NCBI GenBank assembly: GCA_018970215.1
Contig: JAGWWX010000009.1
Span: 1-39,763, forward strand
Reading direction: 5' to 3'
From: Acidobacteriota bacterium
GTDB taxonomy: Bacteria > Actinomycetota > Acidimicrobiia > Acidimicrobiales > RAAP-2
Length of the DNA: 39,763 nt
Under the pieces are notes generated by a model. The model did not search any database and was not told the origin of the DNA. It saw only the letters and a program-made list of their open reading frames with translations. The translations under genes were made by a program, and so were the position numbers. Below, in pieces: positions 32,916 through 39,763 of the stretch. Every line of letters begins with the position of its first letter. Within the stretch, counting starts at the first letter, position 1.

Positions 32916-33676
32916 AGATCGCGACGTGGAACGTTAATTCACTGAATGCGCGGTGGCCTCGCGTTGAGGAGTTTCTTACAACCCGTGACGTTGACGTTGT
33001 TCTACTGCAAGAAACGAAGCAGCGGGACGACAAGTTTCCCTCTGATGCGTTGCAAGAACTTGGTTACTCGTCGGCTCATTTTGGATTCAATCAATGGAAC
33101 GGAGTCGCCATACTCTCTCGCGTTGGCCTCAGTGAGGTCGTCCGTGGTTTTGGTGATCGAGAGGATGAGGAGGCACGTTGTATCGCCGCGACCTGTGACG
33201 GAGTGCGCGTGATGTCGTGTTACGTACCCAACGGACGTGCCGTGGACAACCCCCATTACGCGTACAAGTTGGAGTGGTTAGAAACGCTTCGACTTCGCGT
33301 CGCGGCCCATCCGAAAGATGTTCCTCTCGTCGTTGGTGGCGACTTCAACGTCGCTCCCGAGGACATTGATTGCTACGACCCGTCGGCATTCGTGGGAGCG
33401 ACGCACGTCACGGAACCAGAGCGCACGGCACTGCGGGCGGTGACCGACGAAGGTCTCACGGACATCTTTCGACATCTCTATCCCGACGACGTGCAGTACA
33501 CCTGGTGGGACTATCGCAACGGTTCGTTTCGGCGTGGGTGGGGTTTGCGAATAGATCTATTGCTGTGTTCGCCCCACGTTACGAATCGAGCCACGGCGGC
33601 GTGGGTCGATCGCGACGCTCGCAAAGGCGAAAAGCCGTCCGATCACGCCCCGGTGATCGTCGAGTTTTCTCTCTAA
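32912..33676 (+). CDS. xthA: Exodeoxyribonuclease III
   Basis: AP endonuclease and 3'-5' exonuclease of base excision repair. The 254-residue EEP-fold protein starts MKIATWNVNSLNARWPRV and has LQETKQRDDKFP (metal-binding Glu), CYVPNGR, GGDFNVAPEDIDCYDP (Asp/Asn), YTWWDYRNGSFRRGWGLRIDLLL and the final KPSDHAPVIVEF with the catalytic Asp-His. ATGA overlap with the fabZ-like gene makes it the last cistron of the kgd operon. Its stop forms a 4-base CTAA overlap with the stop of the convergent ThDP enzyme gene. Confidence 0.95.
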   Translation: MKIATWNVNSLNARWPRVEEFLTTRDVDVVLLQETKQRDDKFPSDALQELGYSSAHFGFNQWNGVAILSRVGLSEVVRGFGDREDEEARCIAATCDGVRVMSCYVPNGRAVDNPHYAYKLEWLETLRLRVAAHPKDVPLVVGGDFNVAPEDIDCYDPSAFVGATHVTEPERTALRAVTDEGLTDIFRHLYPDDVQYTWWDYRNGSFRRGWGLRIDLLLCSPHVTNRATAAWVDRDARKGEKPSDHAPVIVEFSL

Positions 33677-35229
33677 CCGAGACCTTTCGGGAGCACCACC
33701 TCAATAAAGGTCGGGCCCGGCGTGGCGTAGCTGCGCTGAAGGGCGACCACAAGTTCGTCGGCCGACGTCACCCGCTGCGCGGGCACGCCCTGGCTGGCTG
33801 CGAGGCCGCAGAGGTCGAGTTGTGGATTGTCGAGATCCAGCATGCGTCGAGATGCCGCCCCTTCAGCTGTCGCTCCGACCCGGCCTAACTCGAGATTCAA
33901 GATGGCGTAACTGCGATTAGAAAGACCTAGAACCGTAATATCCAGCGATTCGCGGGCCATGGTCCACAGGGCCTGCAGGGTGTACATCATCGATCCGTCA
34001 CTCTCGATTGCGAGCACTCGTCGACCACCACCCCCGATAGCCGCTCCGACGGCGGCAGGCAGTCCGTAGCCAATCGCTCCACCGGTGAGTGTCATCAACT
34101 GGTGGGGCGCGGCGTGGGTGAGTTGGCCGTAGAGGTGCAGACCACCCGTGTTGGATTCGTCCACGAGGATGGTGTCGGCGGGAAGTGTCGCTGCGACCGC
34201 CTGAGCGAGAGACAGCGTCGTGAGATCCCCCGATGGTGCTTCGGGCGCACTGCCGTGAGGCAACACGACAGGGTCGCTTCCGAGTTCGTCACAGAGTGCT
34301 TCAAGTCCGGCCACGGCACTGTGACCAGGTTCGGTCAGTGTGACAACTTCGCACTCCGCGGGGAGGAGTTCACTTGGAATATCGGGATAACCAAAAAATC
34401 CCACCGGGATTTTGGCGCCCACCAAAACGACGGCCTCGCACTCCTTGAGCTGACCGACAGCGAATTCCGACAGATAGATGATGCGATCGGGCTGGAACGC
34501 ACCGGAGCCGCGGTCTTGAAGAGTTGGAAACGTCTCGCTCATGATGCGCACGCCGTGGTGCGCGCCAATTCTGTGTGCCAACGACAACGCGGGGAGTCGT
34601 AGTCCGTCGTAGCCAAGGATGATTGCCGTCTTCTTCGTACGAAGTACGCGGACCGCATCAGCGATGCGATCGGCGGTGGGAGCCGGTGACATCGGGCGTT
34701 GCACCAGAGCAGTGCGTTGGGCGGATGAAAGTTCGCCCCACGAGGCGTCGGCGGGTAGTACGAGTGTGGCGATTTGACCCGGGGGACCGTACGCCGCACG
34801 CACGGCGTCGGCGGCGTCCCCCGCGACATCGTCGGGGCGAGCGGTCCGACGATGCCATCCCGAAACTGCCGATGAAACGGCCGCGATGTCGCTGTCGAGC
34901 GGTGCATCGAAACGTGAGTGGTAGGTGGCGTGGTCGCCGACGACGTTAATCATCGGTACGTGGGCGCGTCGAGCGTTATGAAGATTGGCAAAACCATTTC
35001 CCAGTCCTGGCCCTAGGTGGAGCAGTGTGGCTGCTGGGCGCCCCGTGACACGGGCGTACCCGTCGGCGGCACCCGTCACCACACCTTCAAAGAGGCCAAG
35101 GACCCCGCGCATTGATGGAACGTGGTCCAGGGCGGCGACAAAATGCATCTCACTCGTCCCCGGATTACCGAAGCACACATCAACTCCGTTGGCCTGAAGG
35201 GTTGAAAGTAGTGACTGAGCACCGTTCAT
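33673..35229 (-). CDS. ThDP-dependent enzyme, benzoylformate decarboxylase / acetolactate synthase-like
   Basis: A 518-residue member of the pyruvate-decarboxylase-type ThDP family. N-terminal FGNPGTSEMHF, the ThDP-activating glutamate in GLFEGVVTGAADGYARVTG and the active-site histidine in TLLHLGPGLGNGFANLHNARRAHVP (split here) parallel benzoylformate decarboxylase rather than anabolic acetolactate synthase. The ThDP/Mg motif is modified: GDG reads SDG (ESDGSMMYTLQALW) and the distal NN reads NR (GLSNRSYAILNLELGRVG). It overlaps the upstream FAD-linked dehydrogenase by ATGA. That pairing suggests oxidation of a 2-hydroxy acid followed by decarboxylation or carboligation of the 2-oxo acid. 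The substrate is not assigned. Confidence 0.85.
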   Translation of the reverse strand: MNGAQSLLSTLQANGVDVCFGNPGTSEMHFVAALDHVPSMRGVLGLFEGVVTGAADGYARVTGRPAATLLHLGPGLGNGFANLHNARRAHVPMINVVGDHATYHSRFDAPLDSDIAAVSSAVSGWHRRTARPDDVAGDAADAVRAAYGPPGQIATLVLPADASWGELSSAQRTALVQRPMSPAPTADRIADAVRVLRTKKTAIILGYDGLRLPALSLAHRIGAHHGVRIMSETFPTLQDRGSGAFQPDRIIYLSEFAVGQLKECEAVVLVGAKIPVGFFGYPDIPSELLPAECEVVTLTEPGHSAVAGLEALCDELGSDPVVLPHGSAPEAPSGDLTTLSLAQAVAATLPADTILVDESNTGGLHLYGQLTHAAPHQLMTLTGGAIGYGLPAAVGAAIGGGGRRVLAIESDGSMMYTLQALWTMARESLDITVLGLSNRSYAILNLELGRVGATAEGAASRRMLDLDNPQLDLCGLAASQGVPAQRVTSADELVVALQRSYATPGPTFIEVVLPKGLG

Positions 35230-36614
35230 GGCAGGGGCCTTTCATCGAGAAGTCGGTATGGGTTAAGTAAGCCTCGAGGATCAAAGACATCCTTGATGGA
35301 GCGTTGAATTCGGAGGGACTCTGGAGCAGTGAGTGCGAGAAATGGAACTTGCTTGTCTCGCCCAATGCCGTGTTCGCCCGAAATTGCACCGCCCGCCGCC
35401 ACTCCGCGAGTAAAGAGTTCGTGGAGGAAGCGATCGCGCTTCTCATCGTCGGCCTGATACACGGAGAGGTGTACATTGCCGTCGCCTACGTGCCCGCAAC
35501 CCGCCACGAAGGTCTCATAGGCACTGGCGAGCGAGAAAATCTCGCTGAGGTAGCGGGGAACTGCACTTCGGGGAACAACGACGTCAATGATTTCGTGGGC
35601 GCCCGCCTCCTTGGCAACCCAGAACGCCTGTTCACGCGCTTCAATGAGGCGTTGGCCGGAGCCGTCGGGCAAAACATAGACATCCAGTGCGCCGGCCTGC
35701 ATTACGTGTTCGGCAAGATATTCCACGTCACTCTCGAGCTGCCGCGCAGTCCTCGTTTCTAAAACGATGACGAGATACGCCAACGTCTGTGACGCCACCT
35801 CAGGCTCAACGCCAAGCTCGAGTCCGGCACGACTCGTGACCGAGCTCATTGTGAGGACATCGAGGTACTCCAAGATGGAAGGTTGGAGTCCACTCGCGAC
35901 AATGCTCGGCACCACTTCAGTGACGTGGTCGAGCGTTGCAAAGGGAACGAGGATGGTCGCGCTGTGAGCAAATCGCGGTGATAGGCGAATGGTGATTTCT
36001 GTGACTAGGGCCAACGTGCCTTCGCTACCCACGATGAGTTGGGTGAGGTCATAGCCAGAAGACGACTTCATCACTGGTGCCCCCGTTCGTAGAACGGATC
36101 CGTCCATGAGAACTGCTTCGAGTCCAAGAACGTGTTGGCGTGTAACGCCGTGACGAACGGCCCTCATTCCACCAGCGTTCGTGTTGATGTTTCCTCCGAG
36201 CGAACCAGACATTTCGCCCGGGTATACGGGGTAGTGAAGTCCTGTAGCCGAGAGCGCGTCATCAAGTTCGTGCAATGTAATGCCCGGTTCAACGACCGCG
36301 ACATGGTCGTTCACATCAATCGATTTCACGGCCTTCATCGCATCAAACGACATCACGATGCCCCCCGTGATCGGCTTGGCACCGCCCGACAGGCCTGTGC
36401 CTGACCCGCGAGGCGTCAGCGGAATCTCGAAGTTCTTCGCAATCTCGACAATCGCAATTACGTCCGCAGTGCTATGAGGCCGGACAACGGCGAGAGGGAT
36501 CCTCGGTTCATGGTGGAGGGACTCGTCGTGGAGGTCATCGGGATTGAGGGAGTCTCCCGAACGAACTTTTTCGTCCCCGAGGGCCTGGAGGAGTGCGGCA
36601 AGAGCATCAGTCAC
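35226..36614 (-). CDS. FAD-linked 2-hydroxy-acid dehydrogenase (GlcD / D-lactate dehydrogenase family)
   Basis: From GTG 36614 the protein has 462 residues. The PCMH FAD-binding domain shows PRGSGTGLSGGAKP (about 68-81), VEPGITLHELDDAL, YPGEMSGSLGGNINTNAGGM and SSSGYDLTQLIVGSEGTLALVTE. The C-terminal oxidase domain has GCGHVGDGNVHLSV (metal/substrate histidines) and ISGEHGIGRDKQVPFL. Family members oxidise glycolate, D-lactate or 2-hydroxyglutarate to 2-oxo acids. Electron-transfer partners GlcE/GlcF are absent, so it is the single-subunit type. A TATCGT box lies 9 bases before the GTG. It overlaps the ThDP enzyme gene by ATGA. A longer frame exists but would enter the helicase gene. Confidence 0.9.
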   Translation of the reverse strand: MTDALAALLQALGDEKVRSGDSLNPDDLHDESLHHEPRIPLAVVRPHSTADVIAIVEIAKNFEIPLTPRGSGTGLSGGAKPITGGIVMSFDAMKAVKSIDVNDHVAVVEPGITLHELDDALSATGLHYPVYPGEMSGSLGGNINTNAGGMRAVRHGVTRQHVLGLEAVLMDGSVLRTGAPVMKSSSGYDLTQLIVGSEGTLALVTEITIRLSPRFAHSATILVPFATLDHVTEVVPSIVASGLQPSILEYLDVLTMSSVTSRAGLELGVEPEVASQTLAYLVIVLETRTARQLESDVEYLAEHVMQAGALDVYVLPDGSGQRLIEAREQAFWVAKEAGAHEIIDVVVPRSAVPRYLSEIFSLASAYETFVAGCGHVGDGNVHLSVYQADDEKRDRFLHELFTRGVAAGGAISGEHGIGRDKQVPFLALTAPESLRIQRSIKDVFDPRGLLNPYRLLDERPLP

Positions 36615-36623
36615 TAGAACGTG

Positions 36624-36629
36624 ACGATA
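36624..36629 (-). promoter_or_regulatory. Candidate -10 box of the GlcD-like/ThDP enzyme operon
   Basis: TATCGT on the minus strand, 9 bases before GTG 36614, in the 22-base gap after the helicase gene. It would give a 2-3 base leader at most. Confidence 0.35.
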
Positions 36630-36636
36630 GTTCCCT

Positions 36637-38211
36637 TTAGCGCTCCCCAAGTTGCTGGCGTAGTGCCGCGAGACGCGCACGCCGAGCGTCGCCAGTTAAC
36701 GGTGCGTGGGAGTTCTGGAGTTGGCTCACTGTGGCTTCAATTGGACCAAGAAATCGAGACGGTAGTTTTTCCGGGGTTCGCGCGTCCTGGCGTCCACGGT
36801 TCCACGTGAGTAGGACGGCATCTTCGGCACGCGTCAGGGCGACGTAGGCCAAACGCCGCTCCTCGGCAATTTCCGCTTCGGAAGTTGCATTGAAGTGAGG
36901 AAGAACGCCCTCCGCCATTCCGATGACTGCTACCACTTGCCATTCGAGCCCTTTGGCGCGGTGAATCGTCGACAGCGTGATGGCGTTGACTTCAGTCTTA
37001 TCGAACCAATGATTCGCACCAACATCACCCACGACGACGTCCGATCCCGGTGAATAATCGGCCCCCTTGCGTTCAAAAGGAACACTGAGGTCCCGAAGTG
37101 CGTCGGCGATGGCTATGAGCTGTTGATTCGTGCGAGCCAACACCGCCATAGCTCGCCAGGGCGTACCTGGTCGGTGGTGGCTCACTAACCACGCCACCAC
37201 GTGCCGTGCCTCTTCAATATCGGTGTCGAAGGAACGTACGAGAGGGATCTCACCGTCAGTTTTGGCCGGTGTGATGCCGGCGGCACCAGGGTCGAGCAAG
37301 GTATCAGCAACAGCAACGATATTTGCCGTCGAACGGTGGTTACGTGTCAGATCGAGTACTTGGGTACCGGGCCATGTCGCGATGAGTTCTTGCAGTAGTT
37401 CAGGGCTGGCACCGTTAAATCCATAGATCGACTGGTTGGGGTCACCGACACAAAAAAGAGTCGGATCATCACCGGCCATGAGTCGAAGGAGAGAAAACTG
37501 CAGGGGGTTCATATCTTGAGCTTCGTCGACGAACAGTGAACGGTGTCGATGGCGAAAACTTGCCAAGGCCGCGCGTTCGTCGCGCAGAATAGAAATCGCC
37601 TCGAGGAGTAAGAGGTCGAAGTCGACCACACCACGAGCGGCGCACAGTCCGACATAGCGATCAACGATGTCGGCCATCTGCGCCTGAGGAATCGGTGTGG
37701 TTCGGCGACTGCGCGTGGCGCGGCGACCATACGTAGTGCCATTGAATCCTTGGCTGAGGGCCCACGCCAGTTCTTGCTCGATTTTGGCTAACTGCCAATC
37801 TTGAAACGTTGGTTCACCGGCGGCCGACATTTGCGCCATTAAATCACGCAGTAGTTTGCGGCGACTTGGTTCGATGACGAGCTGCTTCAAATTATTGTCA
37901 CGGCGAAACTCGGCGACGATTTCGATGGCGGCGCGGTGGAAGGTTCCCGCTTTGATCCCGCGCATACCGTTTCCGTGCAGCCGCTGACGTAGTTCGTCGG
38001 CGGCCTTTCGAGTGAAGGTCATGGCCAGAATGTTGTCGGGTTCAAACTCGTCTGTGGCGAGTTGACGTTGAATTCGTAGGGTCAAGACGTGTGTTTTACC
38101 GGCCCCGGCAGTAGCGCGGATCAATAGCTGGCGATGCGGTGACATCACCGCTTCACGCTGCTCGGCCGTGAGACCGTGGAGTAGCGACTCGCTAAAAGTG
38201 ATGTCCGCCAT
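36637..38211 (-). CDS. UvrD/PcrA-like superfamily 1 DNA helicase
   Basis: ATP-dependent 3'-5' helicase, 524 residues from ATG 38211. Motif I ATAGAGKT (33-40) after the Q-motif LTAEQREAV, MTFTRKAADELRQR (Ia), LFVDEAQDMNPLQ (II), FCVGDPNQSIYGFNGAS (III), LTRNHRSTANIV (IV), STIHRAKGLEWQVV (V) and ERRLAYVALTRAEDAVLLTW (VI) are all present. It is shorter than PcrA/UvrD (about 700 or more), with reduced 1B/2B subdomains and no C-terminal tail, like the small actinobacterial UvrD2-type helicases, although no HRDC domain is seen. The start is chosen because a TAGCGT box lies 7 bases upstream; the frame itself is open 49 codons further into the divergent hydrolase promoter. Confidence 0.92.
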   Translation of the reverse strand: MADITFSESLLHGLTAEQREAVMSPHRQLLIRATAGAGKTHVLTLRIQRQLATDEFEPDNILAMTFTRKAADELRQRLHGNGMRGIKAGTFHRAAIEIVAEFRRDNNLKQLVIEPSRRKLLRDLMAQMSAAGEPTFQDWQLAKIEQELAWALSQGFNGTTYGRRATRSRRTTPIPQAQMADIVDRYVGLCAARGVVDFDLLLLEAISILRDERAALASFRHRHRSLFVDEAQDMNPLQFSLLRLMAGDDPTLFCVGDPNQSIYGFNGASPELLQELIATWPGTQVLDLTRNHRSTANIVAVADTLLDPGAAGITPAKTDGEIPLVRSFDTDIEEARHVVAWLVSHHRPGTPWRAMAVLARTNQQLIAIADALRDLSVPFERKGADYSPGSDVVVGDVGANHWFDKTEVNAITLSTIHRAKGLEWQVVAVIGMAEGVLPHFNATSEAEIAEERRLAYVALTRAEDAVLLTWNRGRQDARTPEKLPSRFLGPIEATVSQLQNSHAPLTGDARRARLAALRQQLGER

Positions 38212-38218
38212 CAATTGA

Positions 38219-38224
38219 ACGCTA
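38219..38224 (-). promoter_or_regulatory. -10 box of the helicase gene; leaderless-type start
   Basis: TAGCGT on the minus strand, 7 bases before ATG 38211. Confidence 0.5.
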
Positions 38225-38267
38225 CCGCCCGTATGTGTCGTGGTCGATGGGGCGCAACGGTCGTCTG

Positions 38268-38273
38268 TAACCT
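38268..38273 (+). promoter_or_regulatory. -10 box of the alpha/beta hydrolase - Mur ligase unit
   Basis: TAACCT, 7 bases before GTG 38281. The same hexamer at the same distance precedes kgd. Confidence 0.5.
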
Positions 38274-38280
38274 GAAGGCT

Positions 38281-39033
38281 GTGCTGACAGCGTTCGCGGG
38301 GGGCAGTGTCTTTGGGGAAATCTGGGGGGACGGCCCACCTCAAGTGATATGGCTGCACGGATGGGGGCGCTCCAGTAGCGATTTTCGGGCCGCCGCAATG
38401 TCCTTAGCTGAACGCGGAATCTCGTCGGTGGCTTTTGATCTGCCAGGTTTTGGTGCATCGCCTCTTCCCACGGAGCCAATGGGCGCCCGAGGGTATGCCC
38501 ACCTCGTAGCGCCGGTGATTAACGACATCACCGGCGGCCGACCGTACGTCGTGGTGGGACATTCGTTTGGGGGTCGAATTGCATCCGTCCTGGCATCGTC
38601 CTCCCCAGGAAATCTTCGTGGCGTAATTTTTTCTGGCGCACCTCTGGTGCGACGGATTGCTTCTCCTGCACGCACCCCTATTGCCTACCGCGTCATCCGT
38701 CATCTGGTTCGGTGGCGAATACTGTCGACCTCGCATCTTGAATCGGCACGAAGAAAGTACGGATCTGCTGACTACGTGGCCGCCACCGGGGTGATGAGAG
38801 ATGTGCTCGTCACCACCGTGAACGAAACGTATGAGAATGAGTTACACAACATTCGTGTTCCGGCGATATTTCTATGGGGTGGCCGCGATCGCGACGTTCC
38901 GGTAGCCATTGCGGAGCAGTCCGCGGGCTTAATGAATACGCCGACGGACATCAAGGTCGAGGAAAACTGTGGACACTTGCTGCCGCAAGAAAATCCGACT
39001 GCGCTTGTTGATGCAGTAGTGAGCCTGCTATGA
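38281..39033 (+). CDS. Alpha/beta hydrolase
   Basis: From GTG 38281 the protein has 250 residues. WLHGWGRSSSDF forms the oxyanion region, VVVGHSFGGRIASVLAS the nucleophile elbow, FLWGGRDRDVPVAIAEQ the acidic residue and VEENCGHLLPQENP the catalytic histidine, so the triad is complete. A longer frame begins at 38215 but would contain the promoter. It overlaps the membrane Mur ligase gene by ATGA, so a role in cell-wall or polyprenyl-linked precursor metabolism is possible, which is inference from context. Confidence 0.87.
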   Translation: MLTAFAGGSVFGEIWGDGPPQVIWLHGWGRSSSDFRAAAMSLAERGISSVAFDLPGFGASPLPTEPMGARGYAHLVAPVINDITGGRPYVVVGHSFGGRIASVLASSSPGNLRGVIFSGAPLVRRIASPARTPIAYRVIRHLVRWRILSTSHLESARRKYGSADYVAATGVMRDVLVTTVNETYENELHNIRVPAIFLWGGRDRDVPVAIAEQSAGLMNTPTDIKVEENCGHLLPQENPTALVDAVVSLL

Positions 39034-39763
39034 GGTCTTCCTTCGTTACTGGGATTCTCGTTGTGGGACTGGTGGTCGGAATAACCCTTCAGGGGCTTCG
39101 CTGGCTTCGAGTGGCGCAACGTGAACACTACATAGTGGGATCCGTTTCGCTGTTTGCGATTCGGTGGATGCGCCGACGGTCACAGATGTCATTGTCAGCG
39201 CTACTCGTCGTGCTCACAGGTGCACTCTGGTTCTACGACCCACAACTATCGGTCGTGGGGGCGGTTCTCTTCGGCGTGATCTGCCCCCGTGGTCTGACCG
39301 TGAAAGGCCGCACCTCGCCGTTGGCGTGGACGCGGCGTCTCCGCACTCTCGCCGGGGTGACACTGGCTCTACTGATACTCATCGAGAGCGTGATCGTGGT
39401 AGTGGGACGACACTTTCCATCTGCCGGTTGGCTCCTCGCAACCGTGTCGCTACTTTTTGTCCCGGTGACAATCGACGCTGCGGCGAAGGTGACGGCACCG
39501 TGGGAGCGTCGAGCGGCGCAGAAATACGTCGATGCGGCCGCACGACGCCTATCGAAAGTCCACCCTCGTGTCGTCGCCATTACGGGGAGTTACGGCAAGA
39601 CGTCGACAAAACACCACTTGGCTGAACTGCTCGGCGCAACGTCGGGCGTGGTACCCACCCCACGAAGTTTTAACAATCGGGCGGGACTGTCGCGGGCGAT
39701 TAACGAACACCTCGGTGACGACACGCGAGTTTTCATAGCCGAAATGGGTACGTATGGACCCGG
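39030..39763 (+). CDS. Membrane-anchored MurF-like Mur ligase (N-terminal part, runs off the right edge)
   Basis: Reads through to the window end (244 complete codons). Residues 1-150 hold several hydrophobic spans: FVTGILVVGLVVGITL, ALLVVLTGALWFY, VVGAVLFGVICP, GVTLALLILIESVIVVVG and WLLATVSLLFVPVTI. These are followed by a Mur ligase ATP-binding domain: VVAITGSYGKTSTK (P-loop), TPRSFNNRAGLSRAI and VFIAEMGTYGP. The latter match MurF (SFNN, EMG). Mur ligases join an amino acid or dipeptide to a carboxylate with ATP. Ordinary MurF is soluble, so the membrane region marks a variant subfamily. Start ATG 39030 overlaps the hydrolase stop (ATGA). Confidence 0.85.
   Translation, partial: MRSSFVTGILVVGLVVGITLQGLRWLRVAQREHYIVGSVSLFAIRWMRRRSQMSLSALLVVLTGALWFYDPQLSVVGAVLFGVICPRGLTVKGRTSPLAWTRRLRTLAGVTLALLILIESVIVVVGRHFPSAGWLLATVSLLFVPVTIDAAAKVTAPWERRAAQKYVDAAARRLSKVHPRVVAITGSYGKTSTKHHLAELLGATSGVVPTPRSFNNRAGLSRAINEHLGDDTRVFIAEMGTYGP

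Overview
The window is a gene-dense, moderately GC-rich chromosomal segment that reads as Actinomycetota, most likely class Acidimicrobiia or a close relative. This placement is inferred from gene content, not from a marker gene. Pointers are a fused actinobacterial 2-oxoglutarate decarboxylase/dehydrogenase (Kgd), a fused PafB-PafC-type WYL regulator, a CofC/FbiD-type F420 biosynthesis enzyme, a WbbL-like rhamnosyltransferase beside RmlD, a Lys/Ala-rich histone-like protein, many GTG starts, and promoters that place the start codon 6-8 bases after a TANNNT box (leaderless mRNAs). There are no tRNA or rRNA genes, no insertion sequence and no CRISPR array.

Layout. 1-3199: the N-terminal part of a biotin carboxylase diverges from a birA-rmlD-glycosyltransferase operon. 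3209-3453: a structured RNA with its own promoter sits directly upstream of secA, where other actinobacteria carry the hibernation factor gene hpf/raiA. 3494-8927: secA-prfB-ftsE-ftsX (export, termination at UGA/UAA, division ABC complex). 8924-11269: msrB and dxs on the minus strand. 11326-14078: the tldD-tldE protease pair. 14075-15197: fmdB-like zinc ribbon, moaC and a small unknown protein.

15443-20287 is the most unusual part: a fused PafBC-like WYL regulator, a stand-alone MobF/TrwC relaxase domain, a convergent VirD4/TraG-type coupling ATPase without a membrane anchor, a leader region with alternative hairpins, and an 84-residue Lys/Ala-repeat histone-like protein ending in a strong terminator. 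No integrase, mating-channel genes or attachment sites are visible, so this looks like a resident DNA-processing module rather than an intact conjugative element.

20354-27901: cofC and a GH38 alpha-mannosidase on the minus strand, rnhB on the plus strand, then a minus-strand operon of alpha/beta hydrolase, NAD-binding epimerase-like protein and an orphan family-5 solute-binding protein. 27974-33676: operon kgd - PIN/NYN-like nuclease - fabZ-like dehydratase - xthA. 33673-36614: a FAD-linked 2-hydroxy-acid dehydrogenase and a benzoylformate-decarboxylase-like ThDP enzyme, which could act in series. 36637-38211: UvrD-like helicase. 38281-39763: an alpha/beta hydrolase overlapping a membrane-anchored MurF-like ligase that runs off the window.

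The genome is very compact. Most adjacent genes overlap by 4 bases (ATGA or GTGA), and four convergent pairs share a 4-base antiparallel stop overlap of the form YTAR.
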